This document shows positions 8,022 through 16,212 of a DNA stretch of 64,000 nt, one piece after another (positions within the stretch are counted from its first letter, which is position 1; every line of letters begins with the position of its first letter). Location: NCBI GenBank assembly GCA_035295125.1, contig DATGJP010000105.1, positions 34,547 to 98,546 of the forward strand. Direction: 5' to 3'. The position numbers and the translations under genes were made by a program. The DNA is from JAICMB01 sp035295125 (GTDB lineage: Bacteria; Acidobacteriota; Terriglobia; Bryobacterales; Bryobacteraceae). The notes beneath the pieces are model-generated. The model saw only the letters and a list, made by a program, of their open reading frames with translations, was not told where the DNA came from and searched no databases.

Positions 8022-9838
8022 TGCGCGATCGGCGCTCCCTGCAGCGCGATGAGCCGCTGCTCGACACGCTGTTGACCTTGAATAGCCTGGGTTTCGTTGC
8101 GGGCAGCGTCTCCGAACAGGCCCACCTGCTGATACAGGTCCTCGGCGTGGATGTAGTCGCGCTTGGCCTGGTCCAGGTATTCGCGCTCCTGGCTAGGGGT
8201 GCTGCTGAAGCTGCGCGATTCGCGCCATTCCCGATCGGCACGGCGGCGATAGCCGTCGGCGAGCAACGCTAACTCCCTCTTTCCCATAGGGTGTCCGTGT
8301 TTGGCAGCCTGGCTGAGGGCTTCCTCACCTTTGTCAAGGTCGTTCATCTCGTACACATAAAGACGAGCTAAACCGAGGTAAGGGTCCGGGGAATGTTTGA
8401 GAAGTTCGGCGGCCTCGTTGAACTCCGCCACGGCATCGTTCAGGTACTTTTGCTTCTGTAACCCGTTGAGACCGGAGGATTCGATGCGTTGGATGTGGCC
8501 TTCGCAGAGGCGCAGGCGGCCTTTCACCGCATTGTCGCCGGGGTCAATTTCCAGGGCGTGGCCGAGTTCGGTGCGCGCCTGCATCCACTGCGGTTTGAAA
8601 ATGGTCGGGGCGTCGCGGTCCCGATACTCGGAAATGACGCCGTCTGCGGCATTTACGAGACGTTTCTTCAAGGCGCTCTTTACACCCCATGTCAGCGCAC
8701 CCATGTGAGTTCGCTTCATGAGGTCCTGATAGCGGGTCCAGGCTTCGTCCAGGTTCGTGAGGCGCTCGGTTTCGAGGTCGGATTTGAGCTTGCCCGCTTC
8801 GGAGGAGAAGTTGATTTGAGTAGCGGTGAAAATGGTGCCGACCAGGCAAAAGCCTGCTACCGCGGCAAGGCCTCGCGCGGAGTTTCGCCTGGGGATTGGC
8901 GGGCGCGGCGGGAGGGGCGCAGTGGTGCGCACGGTGGCGTCGTCAGTAAGCGGCCCGGTACGAACCGTGGCGTCGTTGTCGGCCAGGACGGTTTGGCCCT
9001 TCTGATAACGTTCCAGGTCGTCTTTGACTTCCGCGGCGGTCTGGTAGCGTTGCTGCGGATCGCGGGCGAGCATCTTGAGGGTGATGCGGCCCAGGGGTTC
9101 GGGGCATTCGGCGGGGAGCGGGCTGGGCGGATCCGAAGAACGGATACGCCGTTCCAGCCGCTCCTTGTTTTCGCCCTCGAATGGCAGCTTGCCGGCGAGC
9201 ATCTGGTAGAGCAGGACGCCGACGGACCAAAGGTCGGACTGGCTGTCCATGTTCTGGGTTTCGAGGCGCTCGGGCGAGCAGTAGGCCGTGCTCGCAAAGA
9301 CGTTGACGGTATACCGGCGTGTGTTGGAAAGCGCTTTCGCGATTCCAAAATCGACAACCTTCACCTGGTTTTGGGGATTGAGGCGAATGTTGCGAGGCTT
9401 CAAGTCGCCGTGGATAATGCCGACGAATTGCTGGTCGCCGATGGTAGTAGTGAAGGTGCGGAGATTCTCCAGCATCTCGCAGAGCTCGCGGACGACATGG
9501 ACGGCAAAGCCAGGCTGCGTGGGTCCGCGGTCGAGCACGGCCGCAAGGTCCTCGCCCTCGATGTAATCCATTTCGATGAAGAGATTGCCGTTGATCTCTC
9601 CGTAGCGCGTGACGTTGACGACGTGACGGTCGGCCCCGCTCAGGCGTTTTTGAAGCTCGGCGCCCAGGCGTTCGGCGTCGACGATTTCCTGGTCTTCGGC
9701 GTGGGGACCTTTGTAGACGAGCTTCAAAGCGATCTGCCGTTTGGTATCGGTGTCGTTGGCGAGATAGACTTCGCCCATTGCTCCGCGCCCGAGCATGCGG
9801 ATGACCTCGTACCTGCCGAATCGATCGCCTGGGTTCAT
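8018..9838 (-). CDS. Transmembrane Ser/Thr protein kinase with C-terminal helical repeats
   Basis: The cytoplasmic kinase domain (about 8-280) has the glycine loop LGRGAMGEVYLA (16-27), the ATP lysine K39, the catalytic loop HGDLKPRN (143-150), D163-F-G and SPE of the activation segment. The catalytic loop is HGD rather than HRD, so the arginine that usually couples to activation-loop phosphorylation is missing. A single helix lies at about 322-345. The exported tail of about 260 residues is alpha-helical and TPR-like (for example AEFNEAAELLKHSPDPYLGLARL), with no PASTA domains. It overlaps the PP2C gene upstream and the FtsW-PBP gene downstream by four bases each. It probably phosphorylates cell-wall and FHA partners in this operon. 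Confidence 0.9.
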   Translation of the reverse strand: MNPGDRFGRYEVIRMLGRGAMGEVYLANDTDTKRQIALKLVYKGPHAEDQEIVDAERLGAELQKRLSGADRHVVNVTRYGEINGNLFIEMDYIEGEDLAAVLDRGPTQPGFAVHVVRELCEMLENLRTFTTTIGDQQFVGIIHGDLKPRNIRLNPQNQVKVVDFGIAKALSNTRRYTVNVFASTAYCSPERLETQNMDSQSDLWSVGVLLYQMLAGKLPFEGENKERLERRIRSSDPPSPLPAECPEPLGRITLKMLARDPQQRYQTAAEVKDDLERYQKGQTVLADNDATVRTGPLTDDATVRTTAPLPPRPPIPRRNSARGLAAVAGFCLVGTIFTATQINFSSEAGKLKSDLETERLTNLDEAWTRYQDLMKRTHMGALTWGVKSALKKRLVNAADGVISEYRDRDAPTIFKPQWMQARTELGHALEIDPGDNAVKGRLRLCEGHIQRIESSGLNGLQKQKYLNDAVAEFNEAAELLKHSPDPYLGLARLYVYEMNDLDKGEEALSQAAKHGHPMGKRELALLADGYRRRADREWRESRSFSSTPSQEREYLDQAKRDYIHAEDLYQQVGLFGDAARNETQAIQGQQRVEQRLIALQGAPIAQ

Positions 9839-11370
9839 TGCGTGATCCGGAGTTTGGGACGGCGGTCCGGGAAGTAGTTCTGCGGCACGAGAGACGGATC
9901 GGGATGCGGGAGCCAGATCGGTTCCGGTCCGTTGTTGAGGAGGGTGTTGCCGGTGATGCGCGGTTGGGCGGCGAGTTCGATCTGAATGCCTGGTTTATTG
10001 GCAAAGATCAGGTTGGTTTCGATGAGCGGCGCGGCGGTGCCCTTCACGTCGATGCCCGCTCCGGCATTATCGTGGATGCGGCATGCAACCAGCGATCCAT
10101 GGGATGCGCCTTCGATTAGCACGGCGGCTGTGCGCGCCCCGCTGATCTCGTCACGCATCAGAGTGACATCGCTATCCTTGATGGCCACGCCGATGTCGTG
10201 GGCGCGAACCTGGAAGCCTTCAAAACGGACCTTTTGAATTCCACTGGCCGTGACGCTTCCATCGATGATGGCTTCGTGGGGCGTTTGAGCAATGAGGTCG
10301 ATACCGTCGCGGAGATGGACGGCTTCAATGTAGGTTCCCGGCGTGACGACTACCGTGTCGCCGGGCCGGGCTTTTTGCAGCGCATCGCTGATGGTTTGCG
10401 GTGGGGCCACCGCCAGGATTTGGGGGGGCAGCGGTGCATCGGGCGCTTCCGGCTTCAGCTCGTCGACTCCCCACAAAACCAGTCCACCGGCGAGAACGCC
10501 GTAGAGGAACCAGGCAGGCGCGCTTCTGTACCATGGGACGCGCTGCGGAGTGGGGACAACGGAGAGCTTGGGATGCGTGGTCGAGGTGACGAGCGTTGGC
10601 TTGGATGGCGCGTACGACGCGGCGAAGCGCTCGCCTTCCACGAGGATGGCCGAAACGTTGTCCTTACCCACCTCGTTTGCGGCGTCGATCAAGTTGCGGA
10701 CAGCCGTCCAACGGTCGCCGGCATTCTGTTCGACGATACGCAGGATGCTTCGCGACGAGATGGCGTCGCTGAGGCCGTCGCTGCACAGGAGCAGAGCGCT
10801 GTCGGGTTCGAAGGGGATGCGGCGGATTTCGATGAAGTCGTCGTCGTCGGGGGTACGCTCCGCCGAGCCGACGTCGCGAAAGACCTCGTTGCGGCGCGGG
10901 TGCTGCATGGCTTCCGTTTCGCTAATCGCGCCGTTGTCTTCGAGCTCGCCGACGGGAGAGTGGTCGTGGGTGATTTTGTCGATGACGCCGCGCTTGATAC
11001 GGTAGAGCCGCGAATCGCCGACGTGCCCGATCACTGCGTCGCCGTTTTCAATCACCGCAAGAGTAAGGACGCAGGCCATTCCTTTCCAGTTCGGCTCGTC
11101 TTCGGCGGCTTTCAGAATGGCGTTGTTCGCGAGCGTGATGGCTTCCCGGATGCGCTGCTCGATGCCGCCGGTCTGACGTTCGAGGCGGGCGCGGATCCGT
11201 TCCAGGGCGATATCAGCGGCGTGTTCGCCGGCTTCGTGGCCTCCCATTCCGTCGACGACGAGAAAGAAGCCGCGTGCCTCGTCGGCGTAGACGCGGTCTT
11301 CGTTGTTGCCCCGCACGACGCCTTGGTCCGACGATGCAGCGACCAGGTAGCGTGGAGCCACGGGCATCAT
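9835..11370 (-). CDS. PP2C-type Ser/Thr phosphatase with transmembrane helix and C-terminal beta-helix domain
   Basis: Residues 1-250 form a PP2C phosphatase: SDQGVVRGNNEDR (14-26), the metal-binding VVDGMGGHEAGE (D40), IGHVGDSRLYRI, LLLCSDGLSD and KDNVSAIL. A transmembrane helix at about 285-305 separates this from a C-terminal part (about 330-512) that reads as a right-handed beta-helix (DALQKARPGDTVVVTPGTY, then short N-rich rungs ending ITGNTLLNNGP), as in pectate-lyase/NosD proteins. I chose ATG 11370 because AAGGA lies upstream and the previous small gene ends in ATGA there. A longer open frame to 11568 merely overlaps other genes. It should reverse the neighbouring kinase. Confidence 0.88.
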   Translation of the reverse strand: MMPVAPRYLVAASSDQGVVRGNNEDRVYADEARGFFLVVDGMGGHEAGEHAADIALERIRARLERQTGGIEQRIREAITLANNAILKAAEDEPNWKGMACVLTLAVIENGDAVIGHVGDSRLYRIKRGVIDKITHDHSPVGELEDNGAISETEAMQHPRRNEVFRDVGSAERTPDDDDFIEIRRIPFEPDSALLLCSDGLSDAISSRSILRIVEQNAGDRWTAVRNLIDAANEVGKDNVSAILVEGERFAASYAPSKPTLVTSTTHPKLSVVPTPQRVPWYRSAPAWFLYGVLAGGLVLWGVDELKPEAPDAPLPPQILAVAPPQTISDALQKARPGDTVVVTPGTYIEAVHLRDGIDLIAQTPHEAIIDGSVTASGIQKVRFEGFQVRAHDIGVAIKDSDVTLMRDEISGARTAAVLIEGASHGSLVACRIHDNAGAGIDVKGTAAPLIETNLIFANKPGIQIELAAQPRITGNTLLNNGPEPIWLPHPDPSLVPQNYFPDRRPKLRITQ

Positions 11371-11465
11371 GAGCGATCCTTTTTCCTTGTGAGCAACAGG
11401 GCCGCGGCGACGAACAGAAGCAGCAGCACGAGGAAGACGTATCGCGCTGTGTGAAGCGTAGTCAT
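11367..11465 (-). CDS. 32-residue single-helix membrane micropeptide inside the kinase/phosphatase operon
   Basis: ATG 11465 opens two bases after the stop of the FHA gene (stop codon at 11468-11470). The frame runs 32 codons to a TGA whose bases 11367-11370 (ATGA) contain the PP2C start. The peptide has a short polar N-terminus (MTTLHTARY), one very hydrophobic helix (VFLVLLLLFVAAALLL) and a basic tail (TRKKDRS), so an N-out/C-in orientation is predicted. The exact fit between two genes, with coupling at both ends, and the membrane-anchor composition argue that it is translated. I know no family for it. It may anchor or regulate the phosphatase or the SEDS-PBP enzyme. Confidence 0.65.
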   Translation of the reverse strand: MTTLHTARYVFLVLLLLFVAAALLLTRKKDRS

Positions 11466-11467
11466 CG

Positions 11468-12343
11468 TTATTTGATCGCTTTGAAGTCGATGAAGAGGAC
11501 GCCGGCGAGTCCGATTTCCGCTTTGTTCGGGAGCGGTACTTCGAGGTTCTTGTCGACTTCTTCGCCATTCACCTGCTCGATGCTGGCGGGGACGCGTTTA
11601 CCGTTGACAGTGGTCCCGAGTGTGCTGAGGTCCTTGATGAAGAAATTGCCCGATTCAGCGTCGCGGCGGATCTGGAGATGCTCGCGGGAGACATCTTTGC
11701 GGGCTTTGAGTTTGACGTCAACCCAACGGTCGGTTGCGCCTCGACCAATTTTGATGAGGTCCTTGGTCATCTGGTAGGTGTGGGAGCCGGTTTCATCCTC
11801 GTACGTGAGATTGGCGTGGACGATGCCGGCAGCGCGGCGGGTGTCGACGTTGCCGCTGCGCTCGGTGGCCGTGGTTGTTGTGGTGGTGAAGGTCTGGCCG
11901 TCGTTGCGGCGCCTGGTGACGCGCTCGGTGAGCGTGCCGGCGCGGTCGTCGGTAGCCGTTGCGGCAATGGGGAAGCTTGAGTGGATGACGAGCGGGACTT
12001 CGCGGGCGTCGTCGTCGGTGTTCTCGTGGAATTCGATGGACCAGGGACCGAGGGTCTCGTAGCGCTTGTGGCGTTTCTTCGGGGCGGCGAGGGGGATCTT
12101 GAATTTCGACTCGTGGCTCTTGTTCAGAGTCGCGAGCTTCTCGTCGAGGGCGGTGGTGGCCTCGTCGCGAATGCGCTGCTCCAGCGGGCGGATGCGCTCC
12201 ATGTCGTCGATATAGAGATAGACCTGGAAGACGCTCGGCACGAGGTTGCTGTAGTAGCTGGGGCAGAGGCCGGCTTCCATTTCTTCGAGGATGACGTGGA
12301 TGATTTCTTCGGGAGTTACGAGAACGGCCGGTTGAGGTTGCAT
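11468..12343 (-). CDS. FHA domain protein, first gene of the cell-wall signalling operon
   Basis: ATG 12343 gives 291 residues beginning MQPQPAVLVTPEEIIHVILE; the longer frame to 12472 adds unconserved sequence. The N-terminal half (SNLVPSVFQVYLYIDDMERI and following) looks like a DUF3662/FhaA-type domain. The C-terminal FHA domain (about 190-290) contains IKIGRGA, SREHLQIRRD and LSTLGTTVNGKRVP. FHA domains dock on phosphothreonine, so this and the operon's last gene bracket a kinase/phosphatase pair with two readers. The promoter should lie in the gap upstream of 12343. Confidence 0.82.
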   Translation of the reverse strand: MQPQPAVLVTPEEIIHVILEEMEAGLCPSYYSNLVPSVFQVYLYIDDMERIRPLEQRIRDEATTALDEKLATLNKSHESKFKIPLAAPKKRHKRYETLGPWSIEFHENTDDDAREVPLVIHSSFPIAATATDDRAGTLTERVTRRRNDGQTFTTTTTTATERSGNVDTRRAAGIVHANLTYEDETGSHTYQMTKDLIKIGRGATDRWVDVKLKARKDVSREHLQIRRDAESGNFFIKDLSTLGTTVNGKRVPASIEQVNGEEVDKNLEVPLPNKAEIGLAGVLFIDFKAIK

Positions 12344-12809
12344 TGTCGGCGGTTGGGTCCTATTCACATTGTGAAACAGGTTGAGAGACAGTGGTGCGCA
12401 GCGGGGTTTGAAGCGCGTGAAGCATGCGGGGGCTTTAGGACGGCGGCTTATCGGGAAGTGTCCCGGGTTCACCTGGCAGACGCCGCTTGCGCGAGCGCCG
12501 TTGGATTATAGACCGGGTCTTGAATCCGTTTCAGCTCACCTGTGCCCAATGGGTTGTTGGCGGCCCGAGGGCACACACCTCACCCATTGTTTTTTCCCGC
12601 ATGCTCAGCTTTTGCGATGCCGGCATCTTGCCTTTCCTACCCTTCCCGGTCCGTTGGAGCTTGAGCTCCGCGGTTCATTCGGGGCAGTACAGCGCCAGGC
12701 CGGGGTTTGGTCCCTGGTGGCGCGCGGCGCGCTAGATCCACGGCGGCGTTCGCGACCGCTGGGCCGGGGATGGAAGGTTGTTGAGGCCTTCTGATTCGAG
12801 GTTAGTACG
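12344..12809. other. Divergent intergenic region without a supported gene
   Basis: This 466-base stretch separates the minus-strand FHA/kinase operon from the plus-strand DUF433 gene and must hold promoters for both. I see no protein of recognisable family in six frames. GAGG at 12798-12801 is a plausible ribosome site for the DUF433 gene. Confidence 0.4.
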
Positions 12810-13268
12810 ATGCCTGATGTCGGCGGCACTGAGGTTGGCGGTAAGTTATTGAGGATTCGAAAGAAGTATTTTTCAAGGGCGGGGGAACGAATAAATGCCG
12901 TTCGGCATTCGGCGTGGCTGAAATTTGGGACGGATGATTGCTTATGGGTGGACCACTTTCTTATTCGTTCGGTTCGCAATCGCGGCTACTACGTGACGGG
13001 CAGTCGCATCGGTCTGGACGTTGTGATCTACGATTTCCGGCGGGGACGGTCGCCGGAAGGGATATTCGAGGCGTATCCGTCTATCGGCTCGCTTGCCAAG
13101 GTCTACGGTGCTATTGCTTTTATTCTGGACCACCCGGTAGAGGTGGAATCTTACCTGACCGATCAGGACCGCATCTTGAATGAGATTAAAGCCGATTATC
13201 CAATGCCTCAGGAGATGATTGAGCGGTTCGAGCAGGGTAAGAAGGAAACGCCCCACAGGCTGGCTTGA
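12810..13268 (+). CDS. DUF433 domain protein, probable antitoxin of a DUF433/DUF5615-type pair
   Basis: The core (about residues 45-115) shows the DUF433 pattern: RGYYVTGSRIGLDVVIYDFR, then GRSPEGIFEAYPSIGSLAKV and YGAIAFILDHPVEVESYL. Such proteins are small helical, HTH-like antitoxins often paired with DUF5615 PIN-like toxins. The first 45 residues are an extra segment not usual in the family, although ATG 12810 has GAGG nine bases upstream. Directly downstream, overlapping its stop, lies the first third of a DUF5615 toxin frame that then breaks off (13265-13405). The antitoxin frame itself is intact. Confidence 0.75.
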   Translation: MPDVGGTEVGGKLLRIRKKYFSRAGERINAVRHSAWLKFGTDDCLWVDHFLIRSVRNRGYYVTGSRIGLDVVIYDFRRGRSPEGIFEAYPSIGSLAKVYGAIAFILDHPVEVESYLTDQDRILNEIKADYPMPQEMIERFEQGKKETPHRLA

Positions 13269-13405
13269 AGGTCCGATTTCAAGCTGACGCTGACATCGAT
13301 CCCGACATTCTTAAGGGGCTGCTCCGAAGAGAACCGTCCGTCGATTTTCGAGCGGCTAGCGGTGTAATTCGTCCTAGAGATTGTGGTCGAAGTCGGGCAG
13401 GCTGA
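13265..13405 (+). pseudogene. Truncated DUF5615 (PIN-like) toxin remnant
   Basis: TTG 13265 overlaps the DUF433 stop. The frame reads KVRFQADADIDPDILKGLLR, then REPSVDFRAA, the standard N-terminus of DUF5615 toxins including the first acidic residues. After about 35 residues family similarity ends, and from 13382 the frame runs into the dispersed repeat described at 13382-13411, stopping at 13405. Family members are normally about 110-140 residues, so roughly two thirds are missing. I find no continuation downstream in any frame. Confidence 0.6.
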
Positions 13406-13411
13406 ATGCCT
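13382..13411 (+). repeat. Dispersed repeat A, copy 1
   Basis: The copy shares the core GAAGTCGGGCAGGCTGAATG with copies at 16043-16085 and 32739-32783; the flanks differ (TGTGGTC before, CCTATT after). This copy lacks the second GGCTGAATGCCTG unit found in the others. It lies at the point where the toxin remnant loses family similarity. Confidence 0.75.
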
Positions 13412-13551
13412 ATTAATCCCTCAAATGTCCCGCCTGACACTACCAGGTTTCTTTTAAACGTGCTCGAAGAAACCACTCAAGATCCTGAGACTCAAGACCC
13501 AAATATCTCAAGTAAGGGTGTTTGCCTCTGAGGCTGCCACGCGCCGGACTA

Positions 13552-14409
13552 TCAACTTTTTCGTGCAATCAGGATCACCAGCGGCGGCCTATTATGCGTC
13601 TCGACCTGAGGGAACCCAGCGCGATTTGCGTAGTTCTTCAATTCCGCTGCGGTAGAAAAGCGCGGCATAAATGGCGGGCGCGCTGACTCCAGGGCTGGGC
13701 AAGATCCCTGAACAAACATCGCCCAGCCTTCGCCCGATTCTATGTCGATGGTATCGATAAATAGACGGCCGCCCGGCCGCAACACCCGGAAGGCGTCCCG
13801 CACATAGTACCAGCGATCGATTTCGTCTAAATGGGCCAGCATGTTCGTACAGTAAACGACGTCAAACGACGAGCCGGCAAGTTCGCTGAGTCCTTCGCCC
13901 TGCAGTTGTATCAGTCGGACGTTGCCGAGCTGACCCAGACGCTCGGAGGCGTAGGTCAGCATGTTCTTCGAAACGTCCGAACCGGTCCACAAGCGGCATA
14001 GGGGCGCCAACTCGCGGCCGATACGACCGACGCCGCAGCCAATCTCCAGTACATCGTCTTGTACTGTTATTCCCACCAGTTCGCTTAAGTTTCGAAGAGT
14101 CGGTCCGGCGGACTCGCGTACCTCCTGCTCGGAGCGCCTGCCCGATGCATTGAAGGCTGCCGCTTGCGACGAAGAGGCGAGAGTATCCCAAACGGCGCCG
14201 TACTCCCGCCGTTGGAGGTGGCTCGTCGACGGCCACCGTGGAGGCCGGAAAGCGCGGGTTGAGAATCCCCAAAGGTAGGCGGTGGCAACGAGGCATAGGA
14301 CTCCGACGACGGCAAGCGCTGGAGCGGACCTGTCTAACGCAAAAAGCGTCGCCACGCCACTGAGAACCGTAGCCGCAGGAAGAACCCACGGATACCGCTT
14401 GAGTTCCAT
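13552..14409 (-). CDS. Membrane-anchored class I SAM-dependent methyltransferase
   Basis: From ATG 14409 the protein begins MELKRYPWVLPA with two hydrophobic helices (about 8-50), then a soluble Rossmann methyltransferase. Motif I is DVLEIGCGVGRIGRELA, followed by the acidic loop SDVSKNML, FDVVYCTNMLAHL, and RVLRPGGRLFIDTID. The acceptor substrate cannot be told from sequence. The start is uncertain: GTG 14454 or ATG 14586 are in frame upstream but add sequence without clear conservation. It is divergent from DAHP synthase, sharing the promoter gap 14410-14680. Confidence 0.75.
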   Translation of the reverse strand: MELKRYPWVLPAATVLSGVATLFALDRSAPALAVVGVLCLVATAYLWGFSTRAFRPPRWPSTSHLQRREYGAVWDTLASSSQAAAFNASGRRSEQEVRESAGPTLRNLSELVGITVQDDVLEIGCGVGRIGRELAPLCRLWTGSDVSKNMLTYASERLGQLGNVRLIQLQGEGLSELAGSSFDVVYCTNMLAHLDEIDRWYYVRDAFRVLRPGGRLFIDTIDIESGEGWAMFVQGSCPALESARPPFMPRFSTAAELKNYANRAGFPQVETHNRPPLVILIARKS

Positions 14410-14680
14410 TGCGACACGCTTGCGTAGACGGGCCTTTGCTTGATGAAAATTCACGATGGAAAACTCGCTACTCTCTAGTGTTCCGCACGCCGCGCGGGGC
14501 GTAAAGCGAGTTTCGGGGAAGGTGACTCTTCCGGAGGCGAACTCCATTGGCGCGCAAATTGCTGCTGACTCAGAAAGTGTGGACAAATTGGGCTACCTTC
14601 CCCATTGGCCTTCTCGCTTACCTTCCCGACTGGGGCATATGACGCGACCGGAGCGGCCGCGGCGAGCTAACACTAAGACT

Positions 14681-16039
14681 ATGACGACGTGGGCTCCGGA
14701 TTCCTGGAAGACCAAACCGCTGGCGCAAGGCGTGGAATACCACTGCCCGGAGGACGTCGATCGTATCGTCTCCCAGATCGCGAAACTGCCGCCGCTGGTG
14801 ACCTCGTGGGAAGTGCTGCATTTGAAGTCGGAACTGGCGGATGCAGTGCGCGGCGACCGGTTCCTGCTGCACGGCGGGGATTGTGCCGAGAGCTTCGATA
14901 AATGCGACTCCCCGACCATCACGAATAAGATCAAAGTCCTGCTGCAGATGAGCCTCATCCTGGTGCACGGCGCTCAAAAAAGCGTGGTGCGCATTGGACG
15001 ATTCGCGGGGCAATATGCAAAGCCGCGGTCGGAGGAATTTGAGACGCGGAATGGAGTGACGCTCCCCGCTTATCGTGGCGACCTGATCAATCGGGCCGAT
15101 TTCACGCCGGACGCGCGTACACCGGACCCGCGCCTGATGATGGATGGCTACTCCCACGCGGCGCTGACCATCAACTTTATTCGCGCGCTGGTGGTGGGAG
15201 GCTTCGTCGACCCGCATCACCTGGACTACTGGAACCTCGATTGGGTCACCGCCTCACCGATGGCCGAAGAGTATCGGCGCATGGTGCGATCCATCCGCGA
15301 TTCAGTGGTTTTCATGGAGAACCTTGCGGGCACGCATCCGAGCGGTTTTAATCTCATCGAGTTCTTCACCAGTCATGAAGGCCTGCTGCTTCTCTACGAG
15401 CAGGCGCAAACCCGCCAAGTGCCGCGGCAGCATGGCTGGTTCAATCTCTCCACGCACTTTCCGTGGATCGGCATGCGCACGGCGGATCCCGACGGAGCGC
15501 ATGTGGAATATTTCCGCGGCATTCGGAATCCTATCGGGCTGAAAGTCGGGCCTGGTCTCTCGCCGGATACTTTGAAACGGTTGATCCACATTTTGAATCC
15601 TGAAGGCGAGCCGGGCCGGTTGACGCTGATTCATCGCTTCGGTTGCGAGTCGATTGCCCGCAGTCTGCCACCTCTTATCGCGGCGGCGCACTCCACCTCC
15701 GTTCCCGTGCTCTGGTGCTGCGACCCAATGCACGGGAATACGCGTATGACGAACGGTGGTCTGAAGACGCGGAATTTCGACGAAATTCTGAGTGAATTGG
15801 ACCAGGCGTTCGACATTCACCGCGCCAATGGAAGCCGTCTGGGAGGAGTCCACGTGGAATTGACCGGCGAAGCCGTGACGGAGTGCATCGGCGGCGCCCG
15901 GGGCTTGAGTGAGACGGACCTCACGCGGGCCTACCGATCGTATCTCGACCCAAGGTTGAACTATGAGCAGGCGCTGGAGCTCGCGTTATTTACGGCGCAA
16001 AAGATGCGTGCTCTCAACGGCCACGGGAAGGGCGAATAA
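14681..16039 (+). CDS. Class II 3-deoxy-7-phosphoheptulonate (DAHP) synthase
   Basis: The enzyme condenses phosphoenolpyruvate and erythrose 4-phosphate, the first step of the shikimate pathway. The 452-residue chain from ATG 14681 starts MTTWAPDSWKTKPLAQ, as type II (plant/mycobacterial-like) enzymes do; an upstream frame from 14456 is non-conserved. Key motifs are LLHGGDCAESF with metal-ligand C68, EFFTSHEGLLL, FRGIRNPIGLKVGPGLSPD, HRFGCESIA, WCCDPMHGNT, and HVELTGEAVTECIGG. No other shikimate gene is adjacent, so it stands alone. Confidence 0.95.
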   Translation: MTTWAPDSWKTKPLAQGVEYHCPEDVDRIVSQIAKLPPLVTSWEVLHLKSELADAVRGDRFLLHGGDCAESFDKCDSPTITNKIKVLLQMSLILVHGAQKSVVRIGRFAGQYAKPRSEEFETRNGVTLPAYRGDLINRADFTPDARTPDPRLMMDGYSHAALTINFIRALVVGGFVDPHHLDYWNLDWVTASPMAEEYRRMVRSIRDSVVFMENLAGTHPSGFNLIEFFTSHEGLLLLYEQAQTRQVPRQHGWFNLSTHFPWIGMRTADPDGAHVEYFRGIRNPIGLKVGPGLSPDTLKRLIHILNPEGEPGRLTLIHRFGCESIARSLPPLIAAAHSTSVPVLWCCDPMHGNTRMTNGGLKTRNFDEILSELDQAFDIHRANGSRLGGVHVELTGEAVTECIGGARGLSETDLTRAYRSYLDPRLNYEQALELALFTAQKMRALNGHGKGE

Positions 16040-16042
16040 TCC

Positions 16043-16085
16043 TCGGTTGAAGTCGGGCAGGCTGAATGCCTTGGCTGAATGCCTG
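16043..16085 (+). repeat. Dispersed repeat A, copy 2
   Basis: The copy begins three bases after the DAHP synthase stop. It carries the shared core GAAGTCGGGCAGGCTGAATG and then a second GGCTGAATGCCTG unit. It is closest to the copy at 32739-32783, differing mainly by one inserted T between the two GGCTGAATGCC units. Confidence 0.8.
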
Positions 16086-16212
16086 CCCCCACCCTTCCAC
16101 ATCCTCCAAATCGTGGCGGGACGCGAAGAGTCAGAGGCTGTGTAATACCTTGGCTCGCAACCGCCACAGGCTGCCAGGGCCGTGGCACATGCACAGCGCT
16201 AGAATCGAGGCT

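Noticed and set aside
8489..9877. Plus-strand open frame of 462 codons opposite the kinase gene
   Set aside because: It is antisense to the Ser/Thr kinase; composition mirrors the kinase codons and no domain is seen.
10198..11454. Long plus-strand open frame of 418 codons opposite the phosphatase gene
   Set aside because: It is antisense to a clear PP2C coding sequence in a GC-rich genome and has no family-like motif.
11371..11568. N-terminal extension of the PP2C frame (MAKKSTRTSKYRSR...)
   Set aside because: It overlaps the upstream FHA gene and the micropeptide, is low-complexity Ser/Arg/Lys, and ATG 11370 has its own ribosome site and coupling.
13279..13476. Small minus-strand frame of 65 codons containing repeat A
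   Set aside because: It is built from the antisense of the toxin remnant and the repeat; no start signal or family match.
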